Shown: piece by piece, positions 1 to 8,477 of the stretch
How positions within the stretch are numbered: the first letter of the stretch is position 1
Layout of the letters: every line of letters begins with the position of its first letter
Origin: Candidatus Aegiribacteria sp.
GTDB taxonomy: Bacteria > Fermentibacterota > Fermentibacteria > Fermentibacterales > JCC-6
Direction of reading: 5' to 3'
Length of the DNA: 33,275 nucleotides
Assembly (NCBI GenBank): GCA_030613065.1
Contig: JAUWMQ010000016.1
Location: 1 to 33,275 of the forward strand
Notes under the pieces: generated by a model
Databases searched by the model: none
What the model was told of the DNA's origin: nothing
The model's input: only the letters and a program-made list of their open reading frames with translations
Position numbers and translations under genes: made by a program

Positions 1-904
1 CATCCTCGCCGATATTGGCGCTGCAGGCAAATCCGAGTCCTCCTACAAGCCCGGCGAACCCATCGGATACGATATCACCGAACATGTTGCCGGAGACAAT
101 CACTCCGTAATCCTCCGGATTCTTAGTGAGCCACATCATCTGAGCGTCAATGTTCGTCTCCCACAGGTCAATCTCAGGGTACTTCTTCGAGATTTTCTTT
201 CCCTCTTCCCTCATCATACCGCTTGTCTCACGGATGACATTGGCTTTCTCACAGATCGTAACGCTCTTGTAACCGAATTTATCCGCGTACTCAAATGCAG
301 CGGTCAATATTCTTCTGCAGGCGTTTCTGGAGAAAATCCTGGTGGAGACGGCGAGATCCTCCCCTGGAACATCGGCGAAGTTCTTCCGGAATTTCGGATG
401 GCTCATAAGGGCATCGTAAACACTGCCCGGAGGGTTGGTCCATTCCACCCCTCCGTAGAGTCCTTCAGTATTCTGCCTGAATATCACCACATCCACCGGG
501 GGTTCTTCTATCGTATCTCCGGGTCCTCTACGTATGAAGTTGAGGGGATTGCCTTTGAAGGCTTTACAGGGTCTCATGCAAATATCGAGGTTGAAATGCT
601 GCCGCATAGCAACAATAGGGCTGTAATAAACGAGCCCCCTGTCCCTTAGTGATGGGTCAAGTTCGGCAAGAGTCTTGTCCTTGGGTTTTGAGGTAATGGC
701 TCCAAAAAGTGCGATCTTATGTTTTTCAAGCAGGTCTATCGTCCTGTCAGGGAGTGGATTTCCCTCTTTCTTCCAGAATTCCCATCCAATGTCCGCGTGA
801 ACGTAGTCGGCCTCGAATCCCGCAGCCTCCAGAACTCTCAGAGCTTCATCAAGTACTGCGCCTCCAATACCATCTCCTGGCATTGTCACAACAGTCCTTT
901 TCAT
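1..904 (-). CDS. Isocitrate/isopropylmalate dehydrogenase family protein (3' end cut by window edge)
   Basis: This is an NAD(P)-dependent beta-decarboxylating dehydrogenase that oxidises isocitrate, 3-isopropylmalate or a related 2-hydroxy acid. About 301 codons are visible, starting MKRTVVTMPGDGIGG, and the C-terminal part lies beyond the left edge. Family marks are the N-terminal PGDGIG turn, FRQNTEGLYGG (the NTE loop near the substrate), a DAQMMW segment where the family has the metal-binding aspartate, and NMFGDIVSDGFAGLVGGLG (the GDI-SD metal and cofactor region). The ATG is preceded by GGGAG at about 6 bases. The downstream tricorn-peptidase gene on the same strand begins far upstream of this one, so this gene is probably transcribed separately from the 905-1001 gap. 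The NTEGLYGG loop does not settle which substrate is used. Family membership is secure, substrate is not. Confidence 0.9.
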   Translation of the reverse strand, partial: MKRTVVTMPGDGIGGAVLDEALRVLEAAGFEADYVHADIGWEFWKKEGNPLPDRTIDLLEKHKIALFGAITSKPKDKTLAELDPSLRDRGLVYYSPIVAMRQHFNLDICMRPCKAFKGNPLNFIRRGPGDTIEEPPVDVVIFRQNTEGLYGGVEWTNPPGSVYDALMSHPKFRKNFADVPGEDLAVSTRIFSRNACRRILTAAFEYADKFGYKSVTICEKANVIRETSGMMREEGKKISKKYPEIDLWETNIDAQMMWLTKNPEDYGVIVSGNMFGDIVSDGFAGLVGGLGFACSANIGED

Positions 905-956
905 CCGCTACTCCCTTCGGTTAATATTTTCTTCACGAACAATCAGCCCGGCAAAG

Positions 957-974
957 ATACTTATTGACTAATTC
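957..974 (-). promoter_or_regulatory. Upstream motif shared with the partner-switching operon promoter
   Basis: The plus-strand text ATACTTATTGACTAATTC matches 17 of 18 bases at 30482-30499, where it overlaps the -35 region of a good promoter. Both copies lie upstream of minus-strand genes and in the same orientation. Here it sits about 55-70 bases upstream of the dehydrogenase start codon. It may be a shared promoter element or operator; two copies are too few to decide. Confidence 0.35.
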
Positions 975-1001
975 GGAGAAAACCCCCGTGACGCATCGTG
1001 C

Positions 1002-4000
1002 TTATATGAGATCCATTATCGCCGCAGCGGCGGCTTCCAGCTGTCTGTCGATACTCTGCCCTGCATCGGCGGGAAGTTCGGGAACATGAATATCGGGCTC
1101 AACACCACTGTTCTCAAGGTTCTCTCCAGTAAGTGTATACCAGCCTGTTCCAGGCACCCTGAAACCGGTTCCATCTACAAGTGTCACATCGGAAGTTCCG
1201 ATCACCGCTCCATAGGTAGTCTCGCCTACTATCGGGCCAAGGCCGAGCTGTTTCCATCCTTCGGGGAATATCTCAGCGTCGGAGAAACACCTTTCGTTTA
1301 TGAGCAGTACAAGGGGCTTCTGCCAGACTCCAAGGGGGGCAAAGGAAATGTTCCCATACCTGTCCGATGAAAACATGTATATCGGACGCCCGAGTTCGCG
1401 AATTATATCATCGTGGGTATTGCCGCCTCTGTTGTTGCGTATATCAATAATCATACCGTCACTTCCAAGACCCTCCGCAAAGAGGTCGACCAGGAAATTC
1501 TCCACGCTCCTGTTGCTCATGGAAGGTATGTGAAGGTACCCTACCCTTCCGCTCGTAAGCCTGGCAACTTCCCTCCTGTTCCTTTCAATCCATTCATCAT
1601 AAACGAGGCTCCGGATAGCCCAGATGGAAACTGGCTCAATGTCTACATCTATAAGATCACCTGAACGATTGACTCTTAATCTTGTTATACGGTCCCTTCT
1701 CTGTAGAAGTGCCCTGTACAGGTTATCCTCAGGCCCGACATTCATGCCGTGAACTGAAATGATGATGTCACCGGGATAAAGGCGCGAATTTTCAAGGTCC
1801 GCAGGGGAATAGGGAATAACGCTGTCCACAAGAATCCCAGGCCCCACCCAGCTGCCATCAGGTATGATACCTATCGAACCAGAAGCGGGAGTGGAATCAA
1901 AATTCCAGGGACCGTAAATTCCAAGATGCGAAGCGGACAGTTCTCCGAGCATTCTCCTGACAACATCGTTGAAATCTTCATTGATAACGCTGGATACCGC
2001 TCTTTCCCGGTACATAGTACGCATGGAATCCCAGTCCACTTCATGCATGTCAGGATCATAGAAATTATCTCGCAGCAGTCTCCATGCCTCATCGAACTTC
2101 TGGGCCTGTATCTCCGCTATGGAACGCCATACGGGCATGTACCATCCGAGTGTACCGCTTATTCCAGAAGCGGGTGCTGCAATCCGTATGGAACCGCTGA
2201 GGGATATGTAATATATTTCACCATCGTTGTTTACAAAGATTTCCTCCGGATACTCTCCTGTGTAGGTTACCCTCTGAAGGGATTCACCCTTCCAGTCAAC
2301 AGTCCAGAGGTCCATTCTGCCCTTGTCATCCCATCCGGGAAAGGCGATGATTCTGCCATCAGGAGAAGCTCCGTAGAAATCGTAGTAACCTTCCACAGTG
2401 CAGAGTGTTTCAGTTCTACGCTGCAGGCCGTCCCATTCAATATCAACCTTTTCCAGGGGCTGATCCAGAAGTTCCTCGCGTTCATCATTATCGCTGTCCC
2501 ATGCAATTCTTGAAAACCAGACCTGTTTAATTGAGTAATCACCGTCATCTGTCCTGCTTGCATACAAAATCCTATGGCCGTCATCCGGCCAGAAGGGCTG
2601 GAAATCGTCGTTAGGATGCCTGCTTATATTGCGTGGTTCTCCACCATCTGAAGGTACAATAAAGATATCTTCCCTGTCTGCCAGGACAGGTACACTGAAA
2701 GCAAGCCATCTGCTGTCGGGGGACCAGGAATGGTGAATTATGTCAGGAGTTTCACAGACTCTGATATCGTGCCCTGTTACTACATTGAACACATGGAGCC
2801 TGGAATCCCGATCCAGATATGATACCCGTTCTTCATCAGGCGCCCATTCTGGTTTACATGCCACATCGGAACTGGTGGAAAGCATATCGATTTGCGGAAA
2901 GGTGGAATTCGCCAGCAGGGAATCCTGATGCTCTGCAAAACTTCGAGCCAGTTGAACTTTACCATCGTGTTCAAGGCTGAACACCAGGGTCCTGCCATCA
3001 GGACTCCAGACAGGATCTCTGGCTCTCCATGCACCGGAGTAGATCTGCACTATGTTTTCTATGCTGCCATCCTCAATAGTTCCAACGAAAATGTCGCCAG
3101 TTCCCACAACAGCGATCTGTGTACCTGAAGAGTCTATATCGAAACAGTCGGTTACAAAACCAACCGATTCTCCATACTCAAGGGGAAACGGGAAATCCGA
3201 TCCCGGGATCAGCGGAATTTCGGATATGGACCAGTCGGGAACGTTCAGGCAGTAAAGCCCTCCGTTGAATTCAAATGCAATGGTTCTGCCTGTAGAGTTA
3301 ATTTCAGGAAATGTTATGTCTCCATCGGTAAGGAATGTTCTCTGCAGTGGCTCTCCCTCTGGCTGCATGCTCCATATAGCAGCATGCCCGTCCGAATCCT
3401 CTCTTACAAACAGTATCTCATCAATGAGCGGTGAATACATCGGCCACCGTGAATCGAGTTCCGAATCATCCAGCAGTTCCCAGTCGGTCCCGGTACCTGT
3501 CCAGATCTTTCTTGAGGCGGAACCGCTGTAATGCTTACGCCACCAATTCGTGAACCCTCTCTCTATTGCCATACCGACCGGAAGCTGGCAGATATTCTCA
3601 GTTTCAACCCTGGCAACAGGATATGGAGTTCCACCTGTCACAGGCACTGAATAAACCCATGAGTTTCCTCCCTCTCTTGAGGACTGGAAATAGACGCTGC
3701 CGGAAGCAGCGCTCCAGCCGAGTACCCTGTCCAGACCAGCATGATAGGTCAGGCGGGTTGAAATACCGCCTGAAGCGTCCATGATATAAACATCTCCACC
3801 AGCAGTCCTGCTGCTGGTGAATGCAATAAAGCGGCCATCGGGAGAACAACAGGGTGATGTCTCCGTACTTTCTCCGGGCACGAGGCATCTCATGATACCT
3901 CCCGACATGGGAACCTCCCAGATATCTCCTCTGAAACAGAATACCACTGTTGTGCCGTCAGGAGATGGACAGGGTTCCCTGATATCGGACATTCCTATAG

Positions 4001-4040
4001 AAATCAAACCGATAACCAGCATTCTGATAAGAACTGTCAT
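1002..4040 (-). CDS. Tricorn-type S41 peptidase with beta-propeller and PDZ domains
   Basis: This is a large serine peptidase of the tricorn family, which trims oligopeptides. The N-terminus (MTVLIRMLVIGLISIGMS) is a short hydrophobic export signal, so the bacterial protein probably works outside the cytoplasm. Residues about 20-640 are rich in PD40/WD40-like propeller repeats (SPDGTTVVF, SPDGRFIAF, SPDGRTLVFSL, SPDSRWLAF). A helical core domain follows from about 643, a PDZ domain at about 725-800, and the S41 catalytic domain to the end. Visible candidates for the active site are the SH pair at about 704-705 (ASHLG), RNNRGG at about 868, the serine in CFSDAEIFPEG at about 920, and the ENSGVEPD segment near 976. 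The length of 1012 residues is close to archaeal tricorn at about 1070. Its start overlaps the upstream methyltransferase stop (ATGA), suggesting coupled translation. Confidence 0.92.
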   Translation of the reverse strand: MTVLIRMLVIGLISIGMSDIREPCPSPDGTTVVFCFRGDIWEVPMSGGIMRCLVPGESTETSPCCSPDGRFIAFTSSRTAGGDVYIMDASGGISTRLTYHAGLDRVLGWSAASGSVYFQSSREGGNSWVYSVPVTGGTPYPVARVETENICQLPVGMAIERGFTNWWRKHYSGSASRKIWTGTGTDWELLDDSELDSRWPMYSPLIDEILFVREDSDGHAAIWSMQPEGEPLQRTFLTDGDITFPEINSTGRTIAFEFNGGLYCLNVPDWSISEIPLIPGSDFPFPLEYGESVGFVTDCFDIDSSGTQIAVVGTGDIFVGTIEDGSIENIVQIYSGAWRARDPVWSPDGRTLVFSLEHDGKVQLARSFAEHQDSLLANSTFPQIDMLSTSSDVACKPEWAPDEERVSYLDRDSRLHVFNVVTGHDIRVCETPDIIHHSWSPDSRWLAFSVPVLADREDIFIVPSDGGEPRNISRHPNDDFQPFWPDDGHRILYASRTDDGDYSIKQVWFSRIAWDSDNDEREELLDQPLEKVDIEWDGLQRRTETLCTVEGYYDFYGASPDGRIIAFPGWDDKGRMDLWTVDWKGESLQRVTYTGEYPEEIFVNNDGEIYYISLSGSIRIAAPASGISGTLGWYMPVWRSIAEIQAQKFDEAWRLLRDNFYDPDMHEVDWDSMRTMYRERAVSSVINEDFNDVVRRMLGELSASHLGIYGPWNFDSTPASGSIGIIPDGSWVGPGILVDSVIPYSPADLENSRLYPGDIIISVHGMNVGPEDNLYRALLQRRDRITRLRVNRSGDLIDVDIEPVSIWAIRSLVYDEWIERNRREVARLTSGRVGYLHIPSMSNRSVENFLVDLFAEGLGSDGMIIDIRNNRGGNTHDDIIRELGRPIYMFSSDRYGNISFAPLGVWQKPLVLLINERCFSDAEIFPEGWKQLGLGPIVGETTYGAVIGTSDVTLVDGTGFRVPGTGWYTLTGENLENSGVEPDIHVPELPADAGQSIDRQLEAAAAAIMDLI

Positions 4041-4795
4041 TTTTCTCTCCTCTCGGCAAGTAGAAGAAGTCTTGGCGAATAATCCACATCCCAGGGTGAA
4101 AGGTCATAATCACCCCAGATAGTAACAATTCTCATGCCCTCGTTCCTGATATCATTAAGGAGTTCTCCCGCCGATATGAGAGCCAGCTCAAGACAGATAT
4201 CAACCCTGCCGTCTGCTACGGCAGAACCTGAGTACTCCATATCGAAAACAATCAGACCTCGTGAACGGTCATGGCTTACAGATTCTATCAATTTCAGTGA
4301 AGTACCATTCCGGCTGTAATCGTACCTCTCTTTTCTTGTCTCTTCCAGGCGAGTATGGAATCCAGGACATGCTTCAGCAATGAATTTCCCTCCAGGTTTC
4401 AACACTTCAGCTATTTCCCTGAAGGCCAGCTTTCTTTCATTTCTGTCAAGAATGCAGTGGATACCGTTGTATGGGAACAGAACAAGGTCAAGGGATGAAT
4501 TTCTCAAGGGCAGTTGCTGCGCAATACCCCTGATGCGGGAAATGCCCCTCTGTGTCAGCCTGGTCCACGAACCCAGCATCGAAGCGGAAGGTTCAAGAGC
4601 AATAACCAGTGAACCGTCAGGGAGAAGTTCTGTCAGCCTCCCGTCACCTGCGCCGAGTTCCAGACATTTCCCGGCATACTTCTTTCGAAAGTCCTGGTAG
4701 AACCGGATCTCTTTCATGTCCGGTGGATAGATGTCCCTCTCTTCCATTGAGAAAAGAGGACCGTACCCTTCCCAGAGAAGCACTTCCGATTTCAA
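4037..4795 (-). CDS. Class I SAM-dependent methyltransferase
   Basis: This 252-residue protein has the Rossmann-type SAM fold. Motif I is CLELGAGDGRLTELL at about residue 38, followed by an acidic strand end (ALEPSASML). The post-motif region LDLVLFPYNGIHCILD and the LKPGGKFIAEA strand are typical of methyltransferase type 11 or 25 proteins. No substrate-specific domain is visible, so the methylated target is unknown. It overlaps the genes on both sides by 4 bases (ATGA), so it is co-translated with the DUF523 protein upstream and the tricorn-like peptidase downstream. There is no obvious functional link between the three. The family call is secure and the function open. Confidence 0.85.
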   Translation of the reverse strand: MKSEVLLWEGYGPLFSMEERDIYPPDMKEIRFYQDFRKKYAGKCLELGAGDGRLTELLPDGSLVIALEPSASMLGSWTRLTQRGISRIRGIAQQLPLRNSSLDLVLFPYNGIHCILDRNERKLAFREIAEVLKPGGKFIAEACPGFHTRLEETRKERYDYSRNGTSLKLIESVSHDRSRGLIVFDMEYSGSAVADGRVDICLELALISAGELLNDIRNEGMRIVTIWGDYDLSPWDVDYSPRLLLLAERREK

Positions 4796-5214
4796 TCTAC
4801 CGCCTCCACCCTGAAACCTGATCTTATGAGAGCTGCTGCTGTAACTCCCGGCATGTTTGCCCCGCAGCTGACGCCGCAGGAAGGACTTTTTTCCTTCAGA
4901 TATATTAACTTCGGGCTCAGTGCTGCGGCGTACCTGACAGAAAGCTCAGCGCCCCTGATGAATTCTGCAGTCACATCTCCATGAATATCCCTGAGAATTA
5001 CCCTTCCTGTTCCTTCAAGAAGAGTAAAGCCATCACCCTCCGATAGAACAGCCGGTTCTCTCGGCGTTGTCAGACCACCAAGTATTTCCGGGCAGAAGGG
5101 CACGCATTTACCTTCGCAGAGCATTTTAACGAACCTGTCAACAGGTTTTGATCTGCCGTCGTACCTGCAGGGAATACCGCACAGGCAGGCACTTACAAGG
5201 TTGGTACTGTTCAT
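4792..5214 (-). CDS. DUF523 family cysteine-rich protein
   Basis: This 140-residue protein matches the DUF523 (YbbK-like) family, whose role is not established. Family marks are the N-terminal LVSACLCGIPCRYDGRSKP, the CEGKCVPFCPEILGGLTTPR segment, and SPSCGVSCGANMPGVTAA near the C-terminus. The several cysteines suggest metal or iron-sulfur binding, which is an inference. The C-terminal region is a shortened form of the usual SPSCG...GDGVTAALL stretch. The ATG has an AAGGA box about 8 bases upstream. It is the first gene of a tightly overlapping three-gene set. Confidence 0.85.
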   Translation of the reverse strand: MNSTNLVSACLCGIPCRYDGRSKPVDRFVKMLCEGKCVPFCPEILGGLTTPREPAVLSEGDGFTLLEGTGRVILRDIHGDVTAEFIRGAELSVRYAAALSPKLIYLKEKSPSCGVSCGANMPGVTAAALIRSGFRVEAVD

Positions 5215-5471
5215 GTGAATTATCCTTCATCAATTATTAAATTACAAAAATACCTGATGAGCTGTTCAAAACGCACATCTGTGGTCTGTATTAAATATAT
5301 CAATTTTTCAGGAATCGGCAGGATTTCTCGAAGTGCTTATCATTATAGGCTGATGAAGCAGAAAGAAGAAGAGTGTGATAACAGGTATTTCTTGGATATC
5401 TGACAGGTGCAAGGAATTGTGACCATAAATGGCTGTTGCCTTATCTGAGGTTCAGGAAGGGTTTTTGACCG
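5215..5471. other. AT-rich intergenic region upstream of the DUF523 gene
   Basis: This stretch lies between the end of the M23 peptidase gene and the DUF523 start. I see no convincing gene. It should hold the promoter of the DUF523 set and the end of the sigma/M23 transcript. No clear stem-loop with a T-tract was found for the latter. Confidence 0.5.
5342..5370 (-). promoter_or_regulatory. Possible promoter of the DUF523-methyltransferase-tricorn set
   Basis: On the minus strand a perfect TATAAT lies at 5342-5347, with a poor -35 candidate (TTCTTC, 5365-5370) at 17 bases. Transcription would begin about 120 bases before the DUF523 start codon. The -10 is good but the -35 is weak, so this is tentative. 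Confidence 0.3.
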
Positions 5472-6380
5472 TCAGAAAATTGCTGAAGCCGATCCCTCCC
5501 TGAGTATGTAATCCTCCGGATCGACCTGTACGCCGTAAATGAGTACCTCGTAATGTAGATGGGGAGCCACAGATCTACCCGTTGTGCCCACCCTGGCTAT
5601 CAGGCCTCCCCTGGTAACTTCCTGCCCTATTACAGTGCAGGCCGAAGAACAATGGGCATACCTTGTAGAAATTCTATCCGAGTGTCTGACAACGATATTC
5701 AAGCCCCATCCCCCAGTCCAGCCAACAAAGGCAATCACACCATCAGCGGGGGCATATATTGGTGTTCCGGAAACGCAGGCGAGATCGATTCCCTTATGCA
5801 ACCGGACGGCCCCGGTGAACGGATCTATCCGGGGACCGAAACTGCTGACAAAAATACCGTCAACAGGCCAGATTGAGGGAATCCTTGCCAGTTCAGTATC
5901 CTTCTCCATTAAATAACGGGCAAGGGAATCGTAAGCCATCAGTTCCGCATAAGCCAGCCTCTCCAGCAGCATGGTCTCCATTTCAAGATCATCTATGTAC
6001 CTGAACATATTATCTCCTGGAGGTTCGTTCATCGGGGCAGTCTGCGGAATAAGATCAGAAAAATCCAGGTTCAGTCCAGCGCCTGCAACAAGAATCTGTT
6101 TCTCTCTGGTTGTGATCTCTTCAAGCTGTAAGCGCAGGTTCATGACACGTTCCGACAGCTGAAACAGCTCTCCGCGGAGAAGGGTCTGTTCTGAATACCG
6201 GCTATCACTGAACTGTGTGCTCTCGTTTATTCTGCCTATATGAAAGAAGAGAGCGGCTATCCCGGTGAGGAACAATGCTGATATGAGGATTATCAGCCTT
6301 AACCGACCTGCAGTAAGTTCAAACTTCCTGCCGGTCTTGCTGGATCTCTGGGGCAGCCAGTGGATGGTTCCTATTGGCAT
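5472..6380 (-). CDS. Membrane-anchored M23 (LytM-type) metallopeptidase
   Basis: This 302-residue cell-wall peptidase or peptidase-like activator has one transmembrane segment at about 28-48 (LRLIILISALFLTGIAALFF). A coiled-coil region follows at about 60-95, with further helices to about 165. The LytM domain covers about 170-292. Its zinc ligands are present: H195 and D199 in LHKGID, and H274 and H276 in PHLHYE, with a further histidine in RYAHCS near 243. An intact set suggests an active peptidoglycan endopeptidase rather than a degenerate EnvC-like activator. The topology (short cytoplasmic N-terminus, coiled coil, periplasmic LytM) is common in this family. It follows the sigma factor gene by 16 bases and is probably co-transcribed. 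The start codon lacks a well-placed ribosome site, but an in-frame stop lies shortly upstream. Confidence 0.9.
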   Translation of the reverse strand: MPIGTIHWLPQRSSKTGRKFELTAGRLRLIILISALFLTGIAALFFHIGRINESTQFSDSRYSEQTLLRGELFQLSERVMNLRLQLEEITTREKQILVAGAGLNLDFSDLIPQTAPMNEPPGDNMFRYIDDLEMETMLLERLAYAELMAYDSLARYLMEKDTELARIPSIWPVDGIFVSSFGPRIDPFTGAVRLHKGIDLACVSGTPIYAPADGVIAFVGWTGGWGLNIVVRHSDRISTRYAHCSSACTVIGQEVTRGGLIARVGTTGRSVAPHLHYEVLIYGVQVDPEDYILREGSASAIF

Positions 6381-6396
6381 AGAAGAATGCGTTCTC

Positions 6397-7239
6397 CTAT
6401 TTCAGGTAAAGCAGCAGGTTCTTGCTGTCTGTTTTATCGTTGAGTTTGGAAATAGCCCTGTTCTTCAGCTGGCGTACTCTCTCTCGGCTTATACCCATTG
6501 TCCTTCCTATCTCAGCGAGTGTATGCCTTCTATCTGTGTTTATTCCGAAGAACAGCTGGATTATCGTTCTTTCGCGCTGATCGAGAATGTCCAGCATACC
6601 CGAAACACTTCTCTTCATTGCAGTTTGTACTACAGCTTCATCGGGTGGTACATCATCGTCATCGGAGATCATCTCCTGGAAAGTTTTATCACTGCCTTCG
6701 TAAACAGGGCTGTCAAGTGAAAGATGCGTACTGTGGATAGACATCATTCCTTCCACATCTCCTCTGGATACATCCAGTTCATCGGCAATCTCATTTGTAG
6801 ATGGATTTCTGCCTAGAGAATGACCAAGTTCCCTTGCTGCACGACCCATTTTATAAAGTTCTCCGACACGGTTCAACGGAAGACGGACAATTCTTGACTG
6901 CTCCGCCAACGCTTGAAGAATCGCCTGCCTTATCCACCATACCGCATATGTTATGAAACGACATCCTTTGCTCTCGTCGAATCCCTTTGCAGCTCTTATA
7001 AGCCCCACATTTCCCTCATTTATAAGGTCTTCCAGCGCAACACCCTGATTTGCGTACTGCTTCGCAATGCTGACTACGAACCTGAGATTAGCCTCTGTAA
7101 GTTCGTTCAAGGCTTCCTGCTCGCCCGCACGGATGCGTTTGGCAAGTGAAGCCTCTTCGGCAGAGGAGAGCGTCTCCTTACTCCCGATTTCCCTGAGATA
7201 GAGTTCAAGCGATCTTCCTTCTGTGCGCTTTGTCGCCAA
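6397..7239 (-). CDS. rpoD: RNA polymerase sigma factor, sigma-70 family (RpoD/SigA-like), TTG start
   Basis: This 280-residue sigma factor has all the conserved regions of a group 1 or 2 sigma. Region 1.2 is LELYLREIG at about 11-19. Region 2 contains NLRFVVSIAKQY, DLINEGNVGLIRAAKGFD and RFITYAVWWIRQAI (-10 recognition and core binding). Region 3 follows with LPLNRVGELYKM. Region 4.2 ends the protein with the -35 helix-turn-helix TLAEIGRTMGISRERVRQLK. It lacks the long region 1.1, like the short primary sigma factors of Bacteroidetes and Chlorobi. It may be the housekeeping sigma, but a second copy elsewhere cannot be excluded. The start is TTG: a stop lies just upstream in frame, and an AAGG box sits about 11 bases before it. 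The intergenic region upstream holds an array of TTGACA half-sites. Confidence 0.92.
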   Translation of the reverse strand: MATKRTEGRSLELYLREIGSKETLSSAEEASLAKRIRAGEQEALNELTEANLRFVVSIAKQYANQGVALEDLINEGNVGLIRAAKGFDESKGCRFITYAVWWIRQAILQALAEQSRIVRLPLNRVGELYKMGRAARELGHSLGRNPSTNEIADELDVSRGDVEGMMSIHSTHLSLDSPVYEGSDKTFQEMISDDDDVPPDEAVVQTAMKRSVSGMLDILDQRERTIIQLFFGINTDRRHTLAEIGRTMGISRERVRQLKNRAISKLNDKTDSKNLLLYLK

Positions 7240-7340
7240 ATCAGCCGCCTTTCACGTGCAATACACACTTCCAAGTGTTATAATTCAAAAATAGTTATAA
7301 GGTTCCTGTCTCGATTAAATTAATGCGTAGATGCCTAAGA

Positions 7341-7388
7341 TGTCAAGGGGTTGATAAATGTCAAGCCCCTGGGTTGACAAATGTCAAG
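7341..7388. repeat. Direct repeat of a TTGAYA-AA-TGTCAA dyad (operator-like array)
   Basis: Two 18-base copies, GGGTTGATAAATGTCAAG (7348-7365) and GGGTTGACAAATGTCAAG (7371-7388), differ by one base and are 23 bases apart. Each contains the dyad TTGA(C/T)A-AA-TGTCAA. A third TGTCAAG half-site stands at 7341. Further half-sites lie at 7433, 7477 and 7507. The intervening TGTCAAGCCC/GGGTTGACA can also fold as a hairpin. The symmetry and spacing are those of an operator for a dimeric regulator. Confidence 0.6.
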
Positions 7389-7402
7389 TCCTGAGATTGT
7401 AT
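7374..7402 (+). promoter_or_regulatory. Possible promoter of the plus-strand sugar gene set
   Basis: A consensus -35 (TTGACA, 7374-7379) is followed after 17 bases by TTGTAT (7397-7402), a poor -10 with 3 of 6 matches. The -35 lies inside the second dyad repeat, so a bound regulator would block it. The leader to the ATG would be about 120 bases. Another TTGACA at 7507 is too close to the start codon to serve. Confidence 0.3.
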
Positions 7403-7532
7403 ATCATTGATATTTAATCTTCTACAACACTGTGTCAACTGGATTCAATGAAAATCCGGCACTGTTGTGAAGTGTCTGTCAAGTGTAAGTCAAGTCCTCA
7501 GTGGAATTGACACTTTAAGGGAACGGTGGATT

Positions 7533-8477
7533 ATGGACTGGGACAGCTTTCCAAGAGAGAAGACTGACTGTATTCTTTGCGGGTCCAGCTCCTCCAGTTT
7601 ACTCAGCATTCAGAAAACATGGCCGGTTGTGCGATGTAATGAATGCGGTCTGGTGTATCTATCCGAAAGACCGGCAGAGAAGGCACTTACCGATATATAC
7701 AGCACTGCATATTATGAAGATGGGGATGTTGGATATAAGAGTTACCTGCGAACATTTGATAAATACCATAGCACATTCATGAAGATATTCAACAGACGTC
7801 ACAGAGACCTTCTTCATCATGCCAGGGGGAAGCGGCTTCTTGAGATCGGCTGCGCTTATGGTTTCCTTCTGGATTATCTTGACCAGAGAGGATGGGAAGT
7901 GCAAGGTGTTGAGATAAGCCCTCTCTCATCGGAATACGCCAGGAATGAACTGGGACTTGACGTGCAGACAGGGAGTGTTGAGTCAGCTGACCTCGAGGAA
8001 CACTCTTTTGATGTAATCCTGCTTCTGGACGTGGTTGAGCATCTTCACAGGCCCTGCGATGTACTCAGACGGATTCGGGAACTCCTCTCTCCCGAAGGCA
8101 TACTGGTGGTTCAATGCCCGTGGGAACTGTACCACTGGGAGGAGGTCTTTGAGGCCATTTTGAGAGGTATGAAGCCCGGCACTATCGAACCAGATTCCGT
8201 TCCAGCCCACCTCTACTTCTTTCAACCCCGGACTATTGATGCGGTTCTTAGAAAAGGCGGATTCAAGATCCGTTCCAGGCAATCAGGTAATTACGGTTCA
8301 ATAAGAAGGCTTGTTAGGCCACCCGAGATAAACAGTGGAAATCCGATTGAGCGTTTTGGACGGTTCGTATACTTCCGTTTTGGCTTGCAGCGTTTTCTTT
8401 ACCTGGCAGCCAGGCTGGTTCATCTCGGAAATGGCATGATAAGGTACGCCATACCTGACGAAGATGGACAGCAATGA
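7533..8477 (+). CDS. Class I SAM methyltransferase with N-terminal zinc-binding motif
   Basis: This 314-residue protein begins with a treble-clef-like CxxC pair (DCILCGSS at about 12-15 and VRCNECGLVYLS at about 35-38). That arrangement is frequent in methyltransferases next to sugar and polysaccharide genes. The methyltransferase domain follows: motif I is LLEIGCAYGFLLDYL, then VEISPLSSEYAR, FDVILLLDVVEHLHRP, and LSPEGILVVQCPW. I place the start at ATG 7533, preceded by GGTGG, rather than at a GTG at 7467. The protein conservation begins only there, and the upstream stretch belongs to the repeat array. It overlaps the next gene by 4 bases. A role in methylating a nucleotide sugar or surface glycan is inferred from its partners. 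Confidence 0.85.
   Translation: MDWDSFPREKTDCILCGSSSSSLLSIQKTWPVVRCNECGLVYLSERPAEKALTDIYSTAYYEDGDVGYKSYLRTFDKYHSTFMKIFNRRHRDLLHHARGKRLLEIGCAYGFLLDYLDQRGWEVQGVEISPLSSEYARNELGLDVQTGSVESADLEEHSFDVILLLDVVEHLHRPCDVLRRIRELLSPEGILVVQCPWELYHWEEVFEAILRGMKPGTIEPDSVPAHLYFFQPRTIDAVLRKGGFKIRSRQSGNYGSIRRLVRPPEINSGNPIERFGRFVYFRFGLQRFLYLAARLVHLGNGMIRYAIPDEDGQQ

Larger units (their letters stand above)
7240..7532. other. Divergent intergenic region between sigma factor and sugar genes
   Basis: This region separates the TTG start of the sigma gene from the ATG of the plus-strand methyltransferase. It must hold two divergent promoters. It carries the half-site array described separately. On the sigma side there are AT-rich TATAAC-like boxes at about 7278-7300, but I could not pair them with a convincing -35. 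Confidence 0.6.

Noticed and set aside
1926-2513. 195-codon open frame opposite the tricorn-type gene
   Set aside because: It is antisense to a clear propeller/peptidase frame and has no recognisable domain.
5215-5403. 62-codon plus-strand open frame in the DUF523 upstream gap
   Set aside because: There is no convincing ribosome site, no domain, and AT-rich composition typical of a promoter region.
7359-7379. Hairpin TGTCAAGCCC/GGGTTGACA as a terminator
   Set aside because: It has a bulge, no T-tract, and is better explained by overlapping operator half-sites.
7467-7532. GTG start 22 codons upstream of the plus-strand methyltransferase
   Set aside because: The added residues lack family similarity and lie in the half-site array; ATG 7533 has a GGTGG box.
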